Below are positions 7,978-17,994 of a stretch of 64,000 nt of DNA, in pieces (the first letter of the stretch is position 1; each line of letters starts with the position of its first letter). The notes beneath the pieces were generated by a model. The model worked only from the letters and a program-made list of their open reading frames with translations. It ran no database searches and was not told the DNA's origin. This DNA comes from Microbacterium ulmi (GTDB lineage: Bacteria; Actinomycetota; Actinomycetes; Actinomycetales; Microbacteriaceae), in NCBI RefSeq assembly GCF_011759705.1, contig NZ_JAAOZF010000001.1, forward strand, positions 372,001 to 436,000. The letters run 5' to 3'. Made by a program: the position numbers and the translations under genes.

Positions 7978-8805
7978 ATGCCGTCCGGTCGCTCCCCCGT
8001 CGGCCAGGTGACGCGCGGCACGACGGGCACGAACCGCCTGCGCCGCGTCGACCGCTGGATCGCGCGGCATCCCGTGCTGCGTCGTACGACGGATCCGCTC
8101 GTCGTCGACCTGGGCTACGGCGCGAGCGGCGTGACGGCGCTCGAGCTGCATGCCCGCCTCGCGCGGGCCCGTCCCGACGTCGAGGTCCTCGGCCTCGAGA
8201 TCGACCCGGCGCGCGTCGCCCGGGCGACCGCGCAGCTGCGCGAGGTCCGCGCGGGCGGGACGGCCTTCGCCCCGGAGGCGCACGTGTCGTTCGCGCTCGG
8301 CGGGTTCGAGGTGCCTGTCGCGCAGGGACGCAGGCCCGCCGTCATACGAGCCATGAACGTCCTGCGGCAGTACGACGAGTCCGACGTCGCGGCGGCCTGG
8401 CGGCGCATGGCCGCGCGCCTCGCGATGGGCGGCCTGCTCGTCGAGGGCACGTGCGACGAGCTCGGCCGGATCACGACGTGGATCGCGGTCGACGCGGAGG
8501 CCGTGCCGCGGTCCCTCACGCTGTCGCTGCGACTCACCGGGCTCGAACGGCCCTCCGTCGCGGCCGAGCGCCTGCCCAAGGCCCTCATCCACAGGAACGT
8601 GCCCGGCGAGCCCGTGCACGCCTTCCTGCAGGCCCTCGACGCGGAGTGGGAGCGCGCGTCCGCCGTCTCGCCGTTCGGTCCCGTGCACCGCTGGCAGACG
8701 GCGCTGAGCGCCCTGCAGGCGTCGGGCTGGCCGCTCGTCGCACGCTCCCGCTGGCGCCTCGGCGAGGTCACGGTGCCGTGGGAGGCCGTCGCCCCGGCAT
8801 CCTGA
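7978..8805 (+). CDS. SAM-dependent methyltransferase-like protein
   Basis: This 275-residue cytoplasmic protein has a Rossmann-like motif I, LVVDLGYGASGVTALEL (about residues 41-57), and a following acidic strand VEVLGLEID, consistent with class I methyltransferases. The middle part (PAVIRAMNVLRQYDESDV) fits the motif IV region. The substrate is not evident. I prefer the ATG at 7978, six G residues after a CATCAT box, to an in-frame ATG at 7954. It is divergent from gpmA with 75 nt between. Confidence 0.75.
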   Translation: MPSGRSPVGQVTRGTTGTNRLRRVDRWIARHPVLRRTTDPLVVDLGYGASGVTALELHARLARARPDVEVLGLEIDPARVARATAQLREVRAGGTAFAPEAHVSFALGGFEVPVAQGRRPAVIRAMNVLRQYDESDVAAAWRRMAARLAMGGLLVEGTCDELGRITTWIAVDAEAVPRSLTLSLRLTGLERPSVAAERLPKALIHRNVPGEPVHAFLQALDAEWERASAVSPFGPVHRWQTALSALQASGWPLVARSRWRLGEVTVPWEAVAPAS

Positions 8806-8815
8806 CCCCGCTTCC

Positions 8816-8896
8816 CATCCGCGCCCTCGCATCCGCGCCCTCGCACGGGCGCGCGCCGCCGCCGACCCCGTGCGCCCACGTCGACCCCGTGCGCCC
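8816..8896. repeat. Two short tandem duplications in convergent gap
   Basis: CATCCGCGCCCTCG occurs at 8816-8829 and 8830-8843, and GACCCCGTGCGCCC at 8864-8877 and 8883-8896. These fill the gap between the methyltransferase stop and the FUSC gene stop. Confidence 0.8.
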
Positions 8897-8921
8897 GCGA
8901 TCGGGGCCCGCAGGCCGGGCC

Positions 8922-10019
8922 TCAGATGCGCGGAACGGCCGCGCGCGCCTCGGCCGGCGGCATCCCGGTCGCCGTCAGGAGGTCGACGGCGAACGGCCGC
9001 ATCGCCGCGACGAGGTTCTGATCGCCCAGCGACGCGCCGGGCAGCACCTTCGCGGGGTCGAGGTGAGACGCGATCGCGCGCAGGGCCTCGCGGGCGGCAG
9101 GCTCCAGCGAGATGTCGTCGAGCGCGGCGTCGGCCGCCGCGGCGCCCCGCAGCAGATCGGCCAGGACGTCGGCCGTGACGGCGCGCGCGACGCCGTCGTC
9201 GCACACGTACGCCGTGCGGCGCGCGATGACCCGCAGATTGCGGATGGCGAGGTCGAGCGCCTGCCGCGCCCGCTCCTGACGCTCGAGCTCGAACCGCTGG
9301 CGCCGCAGGAACGGCGAGATGCGCGCGATCGCGAGGCCCGCGTCCAGCGACGACCTCCAGTCGTCGACGAGCGGCTGCAGCGCGCGCGCCTTCTCGAGCC
9401 CGCGCTCCGCACGCAGGCGATCGCCCCGTCGCAGCGCCTGCACCAGGGTCTGCCCCGCCGACTCGACGCCCGCGAACACCCTGTGCCCGTCCCGTTGCGC
9501 CGCGCGCAGCGGATTGCGCGGCAGCAGCGCCGTCACGAGGACCGCCGCGATCCCCGCGACGACGCCGTCGGCGAGCCGGAGGAAGGGCGCCCCCGCCGGG
9601 ACGACCATCACGATCGCCGACTGGATCGCCGCCGCGATCGCGAACCCGCCCTGCGGGGAGAGGAATCGCGCGATGACGAGCGTCACCGCCAGCGCAAGCC
9701 CGAGCTGCCACCAGCCGGCGCCCGCGACGATGAGCAGGAGCTCCGCCACGAGGATGCCCACGAGCATCCCGAGCACGGTCTCGAGCACGCGCCGCGGACG
9801 CGCGTCGCGCACGAGGCCCAGGCTCGAGACGGTGACGGTCGCGGCGAGCAGCGGCGCGGGATGGCCCAGCACGTAGAAGGCGAACGCATACGCCCCCGTC
9901 GCTGCCACGACGATCTGCAGGATCGGGACGGCCGACTCGCGCACGCGCGCGATCGCCCCGCGGACGTCGAACCGAGCACGCCAGCCGGTCGCGACGACCC
10001 CCGTCGCGGGCCCGCTCAC
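8922..10019 (-). CDS. FUSC family membrane protein
   Basis: This 365-residue protein has an N-terminal block of about six membrane helices (AVPILQIVVAATGAYAFAFY onward, residues 20-165) and a long helical cytoplasmic tail, the layout of FUSC/aromatic-acid-exporter-like proteins. Function is probably efflux or envelope-related; the substrate is unknown. I prefer the GTG at 10019, 8 nt after a GAGG that overlaps the ygfZ stop. A 31-residue longer version from 10112 would overlap ygfZ by 83 nt. Last gene of the leftward ygfZ operon. Confidence 0.75.
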   Translation of the reverse strand: MSGPATGVVATGWRARFDVRGAIARVRESAVPILQIVVAATGAYAFAFYVLGHPAPLLAATVTVSSLGLVRDARPRRVLETVLGMLVGILVAELLLIVAGAGWWQLGLALAVTLVIARFLSPQGGFAIAAAIQSAIVMVVPAGAPFLRLADGVVAGIAAVLVTALLPRNPLRAAQRDGHRVFAGVESAGQTLVQALRRGDRLRAERGLEKARALQPLVDDWRSSLDAGLAIARISPFLRRQRFELERQERARQALDLAIRNLRVIARRTAYVCDDGVARAVTADVLADLLRGAAAADAALDDISLEPAAREALRAIASHLDPAKVLPGASLGDQNLVAAMRPFAVDLLTATGMPPAEARAAVPRI

Positions 10020-10029
10020 GGCGGCGGCC

Positions 10030-11160
10030 TCACTCGACGGACGCGCCGGCCGGCGGCTGCGCGGCCCGGCGACGGCCGATTCGCGGAAGACGCGGGACGG
10101 ATGCCGTGGCACCGGCGTCCGGCGGCACGACGACCTCCTGCGCCGCAGCGACGGGCCCGTCGGCCGTGTCGACGGCGAGCCCCGCGTCGACGGGGGTCGA
10201 ACGGCGCACGAGCGCGAGCGCGATGGGGCCCTCCTCGTAGTGCAGCGCGACCGACGTCACGGTGCCGACCGCGTCGTCGCCCACACGCACCGCCGCACCG
10301 GGCTCCGGGAGCACGCTCCCGCTGCCGTCGAGCTGCAGCGCGACGAGACGCCGGGGAGGATGACCCAGGTTGTGCACCTTCGCGACGGTCTCCTGGCCGC
10401 GGTAGCACCCCTTGCTCAAGTGCACCGCGGTGCGCAGCCAGTCGACCTCGTGCGGGAGCGCCCGCTCGTCGGCCTCAGCGGACCAGCGCGGGCGCCACGC
10501 CGCGATCCGCAGCGCATCCGCTGCCGCGAGACCCGCGAGCGCGAGGGTGCCGGCGGCCGCGGCATCCGCGATCCGCTCCTCCTCGGCGCGTGTCACGATC
10601 GCCTCGACCCAGTCGCGGTCGGCCCCGGGGTGCGGCTCTGCGGCCGCATAGCCGTGGCCTCCCGCCGCGACGCCGGGCCACGGGTCGTGCCACACGAGGG
10701 GAACCCCCGCGGGCGAGGCCGGCGAGATGCCGCCGATGGCAGCGGCCGTCCCGCCGACGACGGCGTGCTCGCCGCCCGCGTCGCGCGGCGCGACCCTCAG
10801 CCGGAAGCGCATGCGGACGAGCCATGCCAGCAGCGCGTCGGCGTCGCCCGCGTCGGCGATGAGCCAGGTCGTCTCGCCGTCGTCGAGGACGGATGCCGCA
10901 TGCTCGACGTGACCGTGCGGGTCGAGGATCAGCAGCTCCGAGCTCTCGCCGGGGGCGAGTCCCGTGAGCGCCTGCGACGCGAGCGAGTCGAGCCACGAGA
11001 GGCGGTCCTCGCCGGACACGGCGAGGACTCGCCGATCGCCGAGGGGGGCCAGCGCGGCGCCCGCCGCGAGCGCACGCTGCTCCGACAGCGGGTTCCCGAC
11101 GTGGCGGAGCCCCTCGTCGTCGACGACGGCGCCGGGGACACGACCGAAGACGGCGCTCAT
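10030..11160 (-). CDS. ygfZ: YgfZ/GcvT-like folate-binding protein
   Basis: This 376-residue protein has the GcvT-like folate-binding fold and the YgfZ signature KGCYRGQE (about residues 235-242). YgfZ proteins bind tetrahydrofolate and support iron-sulfur enzymes and some tRNA modifications. Its start overlaps the stop of the upstream FABP gene by one base (TGATG), so the two are translationally coupled. A ygfZ-FABP pairing is conserved in actinobacteria. The C-terminal tail is proline- and alanine-rich and not part of the family core. Confidence 0.92.
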   Translation of the reverse strand: MSAVFGRVPGAVVDDEGLRHVGNPLSEQRALAAGAALAPLGDRRVLAVSGEDRLSWLDSLASQALTGLAPGESSELLILDPHGHVEHAASVLDDGETTWLIADAGDADALLAWLVRMRFRLRVAPRDAGGEHAVVGGTAAAIGGISPASPAGVPLVWHDPWPGVAAGGHGYAAAEPHPGADRDWVEAIVTRAEEERIADAAAAGTLALAGLAAADALRIAAWRPRWSAEADERALPHEVDWLRTAVHLSKGCYRGQETVAKVHNLGHPPRRLVALQLDGSGSVLPEPGAAVRVGDDAVGTVTSVALHYEEGPIALALVRRSTPVDAGLAVDTADGPVAAAQEVVVPPDAGATASVPRLPRIGRRRAAQPPAGASVE

Positions 11161-11762
11161 CAGTCCATCCGCGCGAGTCGCGCCGACGCGTGCGACGAGA
11201 GCTCACGTCCGAGCGCCGCGATGTCCCACGCCCACAGCAGGTGCTCGTCGACGAGTCCGTACATGCGGGATGCCGCGGCGTAGATCTTGGCGTTCGCCGT
11301 GCGCACGACGGCATCCGTCGCGAGGTCGATGCGGGGTCCCTTCACCTGGCCGAGATAGAGCTCGGTGACGCCGTCGGCGTGCACGAGCGACACCTCGAGG
11401 TCGAACCCGCCGAGCGGGTTGCGCAGCGCCTCGACGTCGTCGGCGGTGCGCTGCGGAGCCGCGGCGATCGCGGGCAGGAGCCCCGGGCCGGCGTCGGCAT
11501 CCGTCGCAGCGCGCGAGAGGCGCCAGTAGCCCATCTCCGACACGAGCGGCGTGCGCTCGCCGCCGGTGCCGAGCAGCCACGCGTTCGCCGAGTAGTTGAG
11601 GTAGTCGCCGCCGTCGTGGCTGAAGCTCACCCGGTGCAGGAACTCGCCCTCGAAGAGGCGCTCGCCCGCTTCGTAGTCGATGACGCCCGTGCCCTCCCAC
11701 ACGCCGAGCAGCCAGGAGAGCGGCACGAGATCGGCGGGAAGCCCTGTCGGCAGCTCGATCAC
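11160..11762 (-). CDS. FABP/nitrobindin-like heme-binding beta-barrel protein
   Basis: This 200-residue protein shows the family signature LLGVWEGTG near residue 22 and a ten-strand pattern of alternating residues, as in mycobacterial Rv0813c and plant nitrobindin, which bind ferric heme and may isomerise peroxynitrite. A histidine that could bind heme is in DEHLLWAWD near the C-terminus. The GTG at 11762 (VIELPTGL) lies 13 nt after a small membrane-protein gene and is the only plausible start before the conserved core. It is coupled to ygfZ. Confidence 0.88.
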   Translation of the reverse strand: MIELPTGLPADLVPLSWLLGVWEGTGVIDYEAGERLFEGEFLHRVSFSHDGGDYLNYSANAWLLGTGGERTPLVSEMGYWRLSRAATDADAGPGLLPAIAAAPQRTADDVEALRNPLGGFDLEVSLVHADGVTELYLGQVKGPRIDLATDAVVRTANAKIYAAASRMYGLVDEHLLWAWDIAALGRELSSHASARLARMD

Positions 11763-11775
11763 GTCGCGCCGTCCG

Positions 11776-11889
11776 TCAGCGCTGGCCGCGATACAGGTTC
11801 CAGACGACGGCGCCCGAGACGAAGGCGATCGCGAGAGACGCGAGCACGAGAAGGCCCACGAAGAAGAGTTCGAGCGCGACGTAGTCCAT
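11776..11889 (-). CDS. Small single-span membrane protein, 37 residues
   Basis: MDYVALELFFVGLLVLASLA begins a 37-residue protein with one membrane helix (about 5-30) and a basic end (NLYRGQR). It is followed after 13 nt by the FABP gene, so it is the first gene of the FABP-ygfZ-FUSC operon. A -10 box (TAAGCT) lies 6 nt before the ATG, as for other leaderless genes here. No function is known to me; its place suggests a membrane anchor or regulatory microprotein. Confidence 0.7.
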   Translation of the reverse strand: MDYVALELFFVGLLVLASLAIAFVSGAVVWNLYRGQR

Positions 11890-11895
11890 GTGCCT

Positions 11896-11901
11896 AGCTT
11901 A
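11896..11901 (-). promoter_or_regulatory. -10 box of small-protein-FABP-ygfZ operon
   Basis: TAAGCT on the minus strand, 6 nt before the ATG at 11889. This supports the 37-residue gene being real. Confidence 0.5.
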
Positions 11902-11961
11902 TCCCGGGGAATCGCGCAGCGCGCCGAACGGGCTCCGCCGCGCGGACCCGCATCCCGGGCG

Positions 11962-12252
11962 TCAGGCGGGGACGATCGAGGCGAGCGCGAAGCCGAGGCT
12001 GATGACCCCCATGACCACGAGCGCGCCCAGGACGCTCGCGGCGACGCGCTCCGTGAAGCCCTGCGACCGGCCGTAGCTGAGCTGCACGGCGAACGAGAGC
12101 AGGACCGATCCGCCGAGACCCGTCGCGAGCCATGCGGCTCGCCACTCCGGCGGGACGAACGCGCCGACGCTGATCGCGATGAGCGCGGCGACGACCCACA
12201 CGACGATGACACCGGCGAAGGTACGGCGCGGAGCGAGCTCAGGCGTGGCCAC
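11962..12252 (-). CDS. Small integral membrane protein of unknown function
   Basis: This 96-residue protein has about three membrane helices: [41 protein letters not shown] and [21 protein letters not shown]. The segment [12 protein letters not shown] between helices two and three is hydrophilic. I chose the GTG at 12252 because CACAAT lies 6 nt upstream in the leaderless position; a GTG at 12270 would add six residues. It diverges from glnR. Function unknown. Confidence 0.72.
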   Translation of the reverse strand: MATPELAPRRTFAGVIVVWVVAALIAISVGAFVPPEWRAAWLATGLGGSVLLSFAVQLSYGRSQGFTERVAASVLGALVVMGVISLGFALASIVPA

Positions 12253-12355
12253 GCTCCCATTGTGTCCCACCGCGCGCGGCGGTGCACGGCGAGGAGGGGC
12301 GGCGACGTCCTACACTTGGGTGACGGCGCTCCCCCAAGCGCCGGGAGGACCCGCC

Positions 12356-13048
12356 TTGGCACAGCTTCTCGTTCTGAGCTCCGCACCTGGAGGCGGTCCC
12401 GTCCTGCCTTCGCTCGAGCTCCTGAGCCACCGCGTGCGACAGATCCCCGCCGAGCCGGCACAGCTCGTGAACGCGCCGAGCGCCGACGTCATCTTCGTCG
12501 ACGCGCGCATCGACCTGGTCGGGGCGAAGTCGCTGTGCAAGATCCTCAACACGACGGGACTGGACGCACCGCTCGTCCTCATCGTGACGGAGGGCGGCCT
12601 CACCGCCGTCTCGCCCGACTGGGGCGTCGACGACGTCATCCTCGTCACGGCCGGGCCCGCCGAGGTCGACGCGCGCGTGCGCCTCGTGATCGGGCGGATG
12701 TCGAAGGAGCAGGTCTCGACCCGCATCCAGACCTCCGGCATCACGATCGACGAGTCGTCGTACTCCGCGAAGGTGCACGGCAAGCCACTCGACCTCACCT
12801 ACAAGGAGTTCCAGCTCCTGCACTTCTTCGCGACGCACCCCTCGCGCGTGTTCACGCGCGAGCAGCTGCTCAGCGAGGTGTGGGGGTACGACTACTTCGG
12901 CGGCACGCGCACCGTCGACGTGCACGTGCGGCGTCTGCGCGCGAAGCTCGGCGACCTCGAGCAGCTCATCGGCACCGTGCGCAACGTCGGGTACCGCTTC
13001 AACGTCTACGAGGACGATCAGCTGCCCGCGGCGCCCGCGCGCGGCTGA
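12356..13048 (+). CDS. glnR: Nitrogen regulator GlnR, atypical OmpR-family
   Basis: This 230-residue protein matches actinobacterial GlnR: an atypical receiver domain ([37 protein letters not shown]) and an OmpR winged helix ([20 protein letters not shown]). GlnR controls nitrogen assimilation genes and is not phosphorylated in the usual way; the receiver serves in dimerisation. The start is TTG at 12356, giving [12 protein letters not shown], 8 nt after GGGAGG; homologues start here. It lies directly upstream of ppk, so nitrogen and phosphate control meet in this region. Confidence 0.9.
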   Translation: MAQLLVLSSAPGGGPVLPSLELLSHRVRQIPAEPAQLVNAPSADVIFVDARIDLVGAKSLCKILNTTGLDAPLVLIVTEGGLTAVSPDWGVDDVILVTAGPAEVDARVRLVIGRMSKEQVSTRIQTSGITIDESSYSAKVHGKPLDLTYKEFQLLHFFATHPSRVFTREQLLSEVWGYDYFGGTRTVDVHVRRLRAKLGDLEQLIGTVRNVGYRFNVYEDDQLPAAPARG

Positions 13049-13057
13049 CGGATCCGA

Positions 13058-13079
13058 GTTCACCTACTCGTCACATCCC
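13058..13079 (+). promoter_or_regulatory. Candidate PHO-box before ppk
   Basis: GTTCACCTACT and CGTCACATCCC form two adjacent 11-nt units that share TCAC at the same position, the core of the PHO-box unit. They end 18 nt before the ppk start, in the 48-nt gap after glnR. Confidence 0.45.
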
Positions 13080-13096
13080 CCTGCAATGATGAGGGG

Positions 13097-15258
<2,162 letters not shown>

Positions 15259-15262
<4 letters not shown>

Positions 15263-16197
15263 CCGAGACGGCCGTCTACGCGGCCGGCGGCGTGCTCTGG
15301 CGACTCGTCGAGGGCAAGCTGAAGGTGCTGCTCATCCATCGCACGGCGTATGCGGACATCACGCTGCCCAAGGGCAAGGTAGACCCCGGCGAGACGCTCG
15401 CAGAGACGGCCGTCCGCGAGATCTACGAGGAGACGGGCATCCGGGTCTCGCTCGGCGTCCCCGTGGGCGTCTCGCGCTACCACATGCCCAACAAGCGCCA
15501 GAAGATCGTCCACTACTGGGCGGCGGAGGCGACGGAGCCCGCCATCCGCGCATCGGCGTTCGTGCCCAACAAGGAGATCGCCGCGCTCGAGTGGGTCGGG
15601 CTCAACAAGGCCCGCAAGCGCCTCAGCTACCCCGTCGACATCGAGATCCTCGACCACTTCGCGACCCTCGTGGACGAGGGCGTGCTGCACACCTTCCCCA
15701 TCATCGCGCTGCGCCACGCGAAGGCGCTGTCGCGCGACGAGTGGAAGAAGGCCGACGCCGACCGCCCCCTCGCCGTGCGGGGCCGACGCGAGGCCGAGGC
15801 GATGGTCGGGCCCCTGCGGGCGTTCGGGCCGCGCAAGATCGTGTCGAGCCCGGCTGTGCGGTGCGTCAAGACCGTCACCCCCCTCTCGAAGTCGATCGGA
15901 CGCCGCATCGAGCTGACGCGGCTCGTGAGCCAGGACGCGTGGGAAGAGGGCGAGTCCGATCCGCGAACGGTCGTCGGCAGTCTCGTCCGCGGGCGCCGCC
16001 CCGCCGTCGTGTGCAGCCACGGCCCCGTGCTGCCCGGCATCCTGACCGAGCTCGCGCTCGCGACGGGCACCCTGCGCGGGTCCTACCTGGGCAGCGCGTC
16101 GGCGCTCGACACGGGCGCGTTCTCCGTCGTGCACCTCTCGGCGACGAACCCGGGGTCGGGCATCGTCGCGATCGAGACGCACGACCCCAAGGTGTGA
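15259..16197 (+). CDS. mutT1: MutT1-type Nudix and histidine-phosphatase fusion
   Basis: This 312-residue protein joins a Nudix hydrolase (about 1-145; Nudix box [20 protein letters not shown]) to a histidine-phosphatase domain (about 150-312) with ALRHAKA as the RHG-like motif and a later histidine in [11 protein letters not shown]. Mycobacterial MutT1 has this layout, sits beside ppk1, and hydrolyses 8-oxo-GTP and diadenosine polyphosphates. It overlaps ppk by 4 nt and the following PPTase gene by 4 nt (GTGA), so three genes are translationally coupled. Confidence 0.9.
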
Positions 16198-16757
16198 GCA
16201 CGGGCCTCGAGAGCGTCCGCCTCGCGTGGAGCGCCGTGCCGGAGGGCGGCGACCGCCGCGCCGTCGCGTGGGGCCTCGTGCGCGAGCTCCTCGGCGATGC
16301 GGGCCCGAGCGCGCGCCTGACCAATCCGTGCGCGTACTGCGGCGGACCCCACGGGCCGCTCCGCGTCGGCGGGGCGCCCTACCTCGCCGGCATCGCGTAC
16401 GCCCGCGACCTCGCCGTCGCCGCGGTCGTGGACGCCCACGCGACCCGCACGTTCGCGATCGACGCCGAGCCGGACGACGCATCCGGCGCGGGTCTCGTGC
16501 TCGGGGCCGGGGCCGGGCGGACCGTCCGCGACTGGGTGCGCGTCGAGGCCGCGCTGAAGGCCGACGGACGGGGGCTGCGAGTCGACCCCGCCCTCGTCGA
16601 GGTCCGCGAGGACGCCGACGGGTGGACGGCCGCGATCCCGGGCCGCGCCGTGCCCCTGCGCGGCCGCGACCTCGCCGGGCCGCCCGGCGTGCTCGTGAGC
16701 GCCGTCACGGACGACCCGGCAGCGGCGGGAGCGCCGGCCGGTCGAGCCAGTCCGTGA
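16194..16757 (+). CDS. 4'-phosphopantetheinyl transferase-like protein
   Basis: This 187-residue protein carries weak but ordered Sfp-type PPTase motifs: TFAIDAEP near 86 (usual GIDxE) and DWVRVEAALKADGRGLRVDP near 116 (usual W-x-KEA-x-KAxGxGL), plus the N-terminal CGGPHGPLRV. These enzymes move phosphopantetheine from CoA to the serine of carrier proteins. The consensus lysine before the catalytic Glu is Val here, so the protein is divergent. The GTG at 16194 is coupled to mutT1. The 3' end overlaps the convergent M1 peptidase gene by 53 bp. Activation of the neighbouring Pls-type carrier domain is inferred. Confidence 0.7.
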   Translation: MSTGLESVRLAWSAVPEGGDRRAVAWGLVRELLGDAGPSARLTNPCAYCGGPHGPLRVGGAPYLAGIAYARDLAVAAVVDAHATRTFAIDAEPDDASGAGLVLGAGAGRTVRDWVRVEAALKADGRGLRVDPALVEVREDADGWTAAIPGRAVPLRGRDLAGPPGVLVSAVTDDPAAAGAPAGRASP

Positions 16758-17994
16758 GGACGCCGGCGAGGTCGCGGCCGGTGACGCGCGACGCGAACGC
16801 GCGGAAGTCGTCCGTGCCGACGAGCTCGTGCCGGTGCGACGTCGCCCAGGCGCGCAGGAACGTCGCGAACGCGGCATCCCCCGCCTCGGCGCGCACGGCG
16901 TGCAGCGTGAGCGCGCCGCGCTTGTACACGCGGTCGTCGAACATGCGATCCGGTCCGGGATCGGAGATCACGAGGTCCTGCGGGAGCGCCGCCAGGAGCG
17001 CGTGGTGGGATGCCGCGGCCTCCGCCACGGTCGGTCCGCCGGACGCCTCGCTCCACAGCCACTCGGCGTAGCACGCGAAGCCCTCGTTGAGCCAGATGTC
17101 GCCCCAGCGGGCGATGCCGACGCTGTTGCCGAACCACTGGTGCGCGAGCTCGTGCGCGACCAGACGCTCCGACTCGGCATCGAGGTGGTTGGCGCCGAAC
17201 ACCGCGAGGCCCTGGGCCTCGAGCGGGATCTCGAGCTCGTCGGCGGTCACGACGATCGTGCAGGCCTCCTGCGGGTACGGTCCGAACGCCGACTCGAACA
17301 CCGCCATCATGTGCGGCAGCGGCGCGAAGGCCCGCCGCGCGGCCGTGCGCTGCGCGGGAGCGCACGCGAGCGTCATCCGGTCGCTCAGCCGCTCGGTGCG
17401 GTAGCGGCCGACGTGGACGGCGGCGAGGTAGGCGGCCGTCGGGACGCTGCTCTCGAACACGCGCACGTCGGAGCCGCCCCGGCGCTCCGTCGCGACGAGC
17501 GCGCCGGTCGCGACCGCGACATAGCCGGGATCCGTCGCGACGGCGATGCGGTACCGCGCGCGATCGTCGGGCCGGTCGTTGCACGGGAACCAGGTCGGCG
17601 CCCCGGTCGGCTGCCCCGCGACGAGCGCGCCGTCCGCGAGCTCTTCCCACCCGATCGCTCCCCAGCGCGAATGCCGCGGCGCGGGTGCGCCGGAGTACTC
17701 GATGTCGAGCGAGAACCGCTCCCCCGGCTCCATGCGCCGCGGGAGCGCGACGCGGAGCTTGCGTGCGCCCTGCTGCCACCTCGTACGGCGGTCGCCGTCG
17801 ACCCGCACGCGCGATGCACGCAGGCCGATGAGATCGAGCGTCACGGACGAGGTCGCGACGGCCGTGACCGCGTTGACGATCGCGCGCCCCTCCAGACGGT
17901 TGGTGCGCACGCGGTAGGCGAGGTCGAGGTCGTACGTCTCGACGTCGTACGACGGGTCTCCGCTCTGCGGCGCATACGGATCGTGGCCGATCAC
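16705..17994 (-). CDS. M1 family zinc metallopeptidase
   Basis: This 429-residue protein is a compact aminopeptidase N-type enzyme. The zinc site HELAHQWFG is at about residues 280-288 and the third ligand in WLNEGFACYAEWLW about 19 residues on; GTRP-like N-terminal beta-domain sequence precedes. It is about half the length of PepN, lacking the large C-terminal domain. There is no signal peptide, so it may be cytoplasmic. Its GTG overlaps the pls stop by 4 nt, so it is coupled to the synthetase. In Streptomyces albulus a zinc aminopeptidase degrades poly-lysine made by Pls; a similar product-trimming or protective role is an inference. Confidence 0.85.
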   Translation of the reverse strand: MIGHDPYAPQSGDPSYDVETYDLDLAYRVRTNRLEGRAIVNAVTAVATSSVTLDLIGLRASRVRVDGDRRTRWQQGARKLRVALPRRMEPGERFSLDIEYSGAPAPRHSRWGAIGWEELADGALVAGQPTGAPTWFPCNDRPDDRARYRIAVATDPGYVAVATGALVATERRGGSDVRVFESSVPTAAYLAAVHVGRYRTERLSDRMTLACAPAQRTAARRAFAPLPHMMAVFESAFGPYPQEACTIVVTADELEIPLEAQGLAVFGANHLDAESERLVAHELAHQWFGNSVGIARWGDIWLNEGFACYAEWLWSEASGGPTVAEAAASHHALLAALPQDLVISDPGPDRMFDDRVYKRGALTLHAVRAEAGDAAFATFLRAWATSHRHELVGTDDFRAFASRVTGRDLAGVLTDWLDRPALPPLPGRP

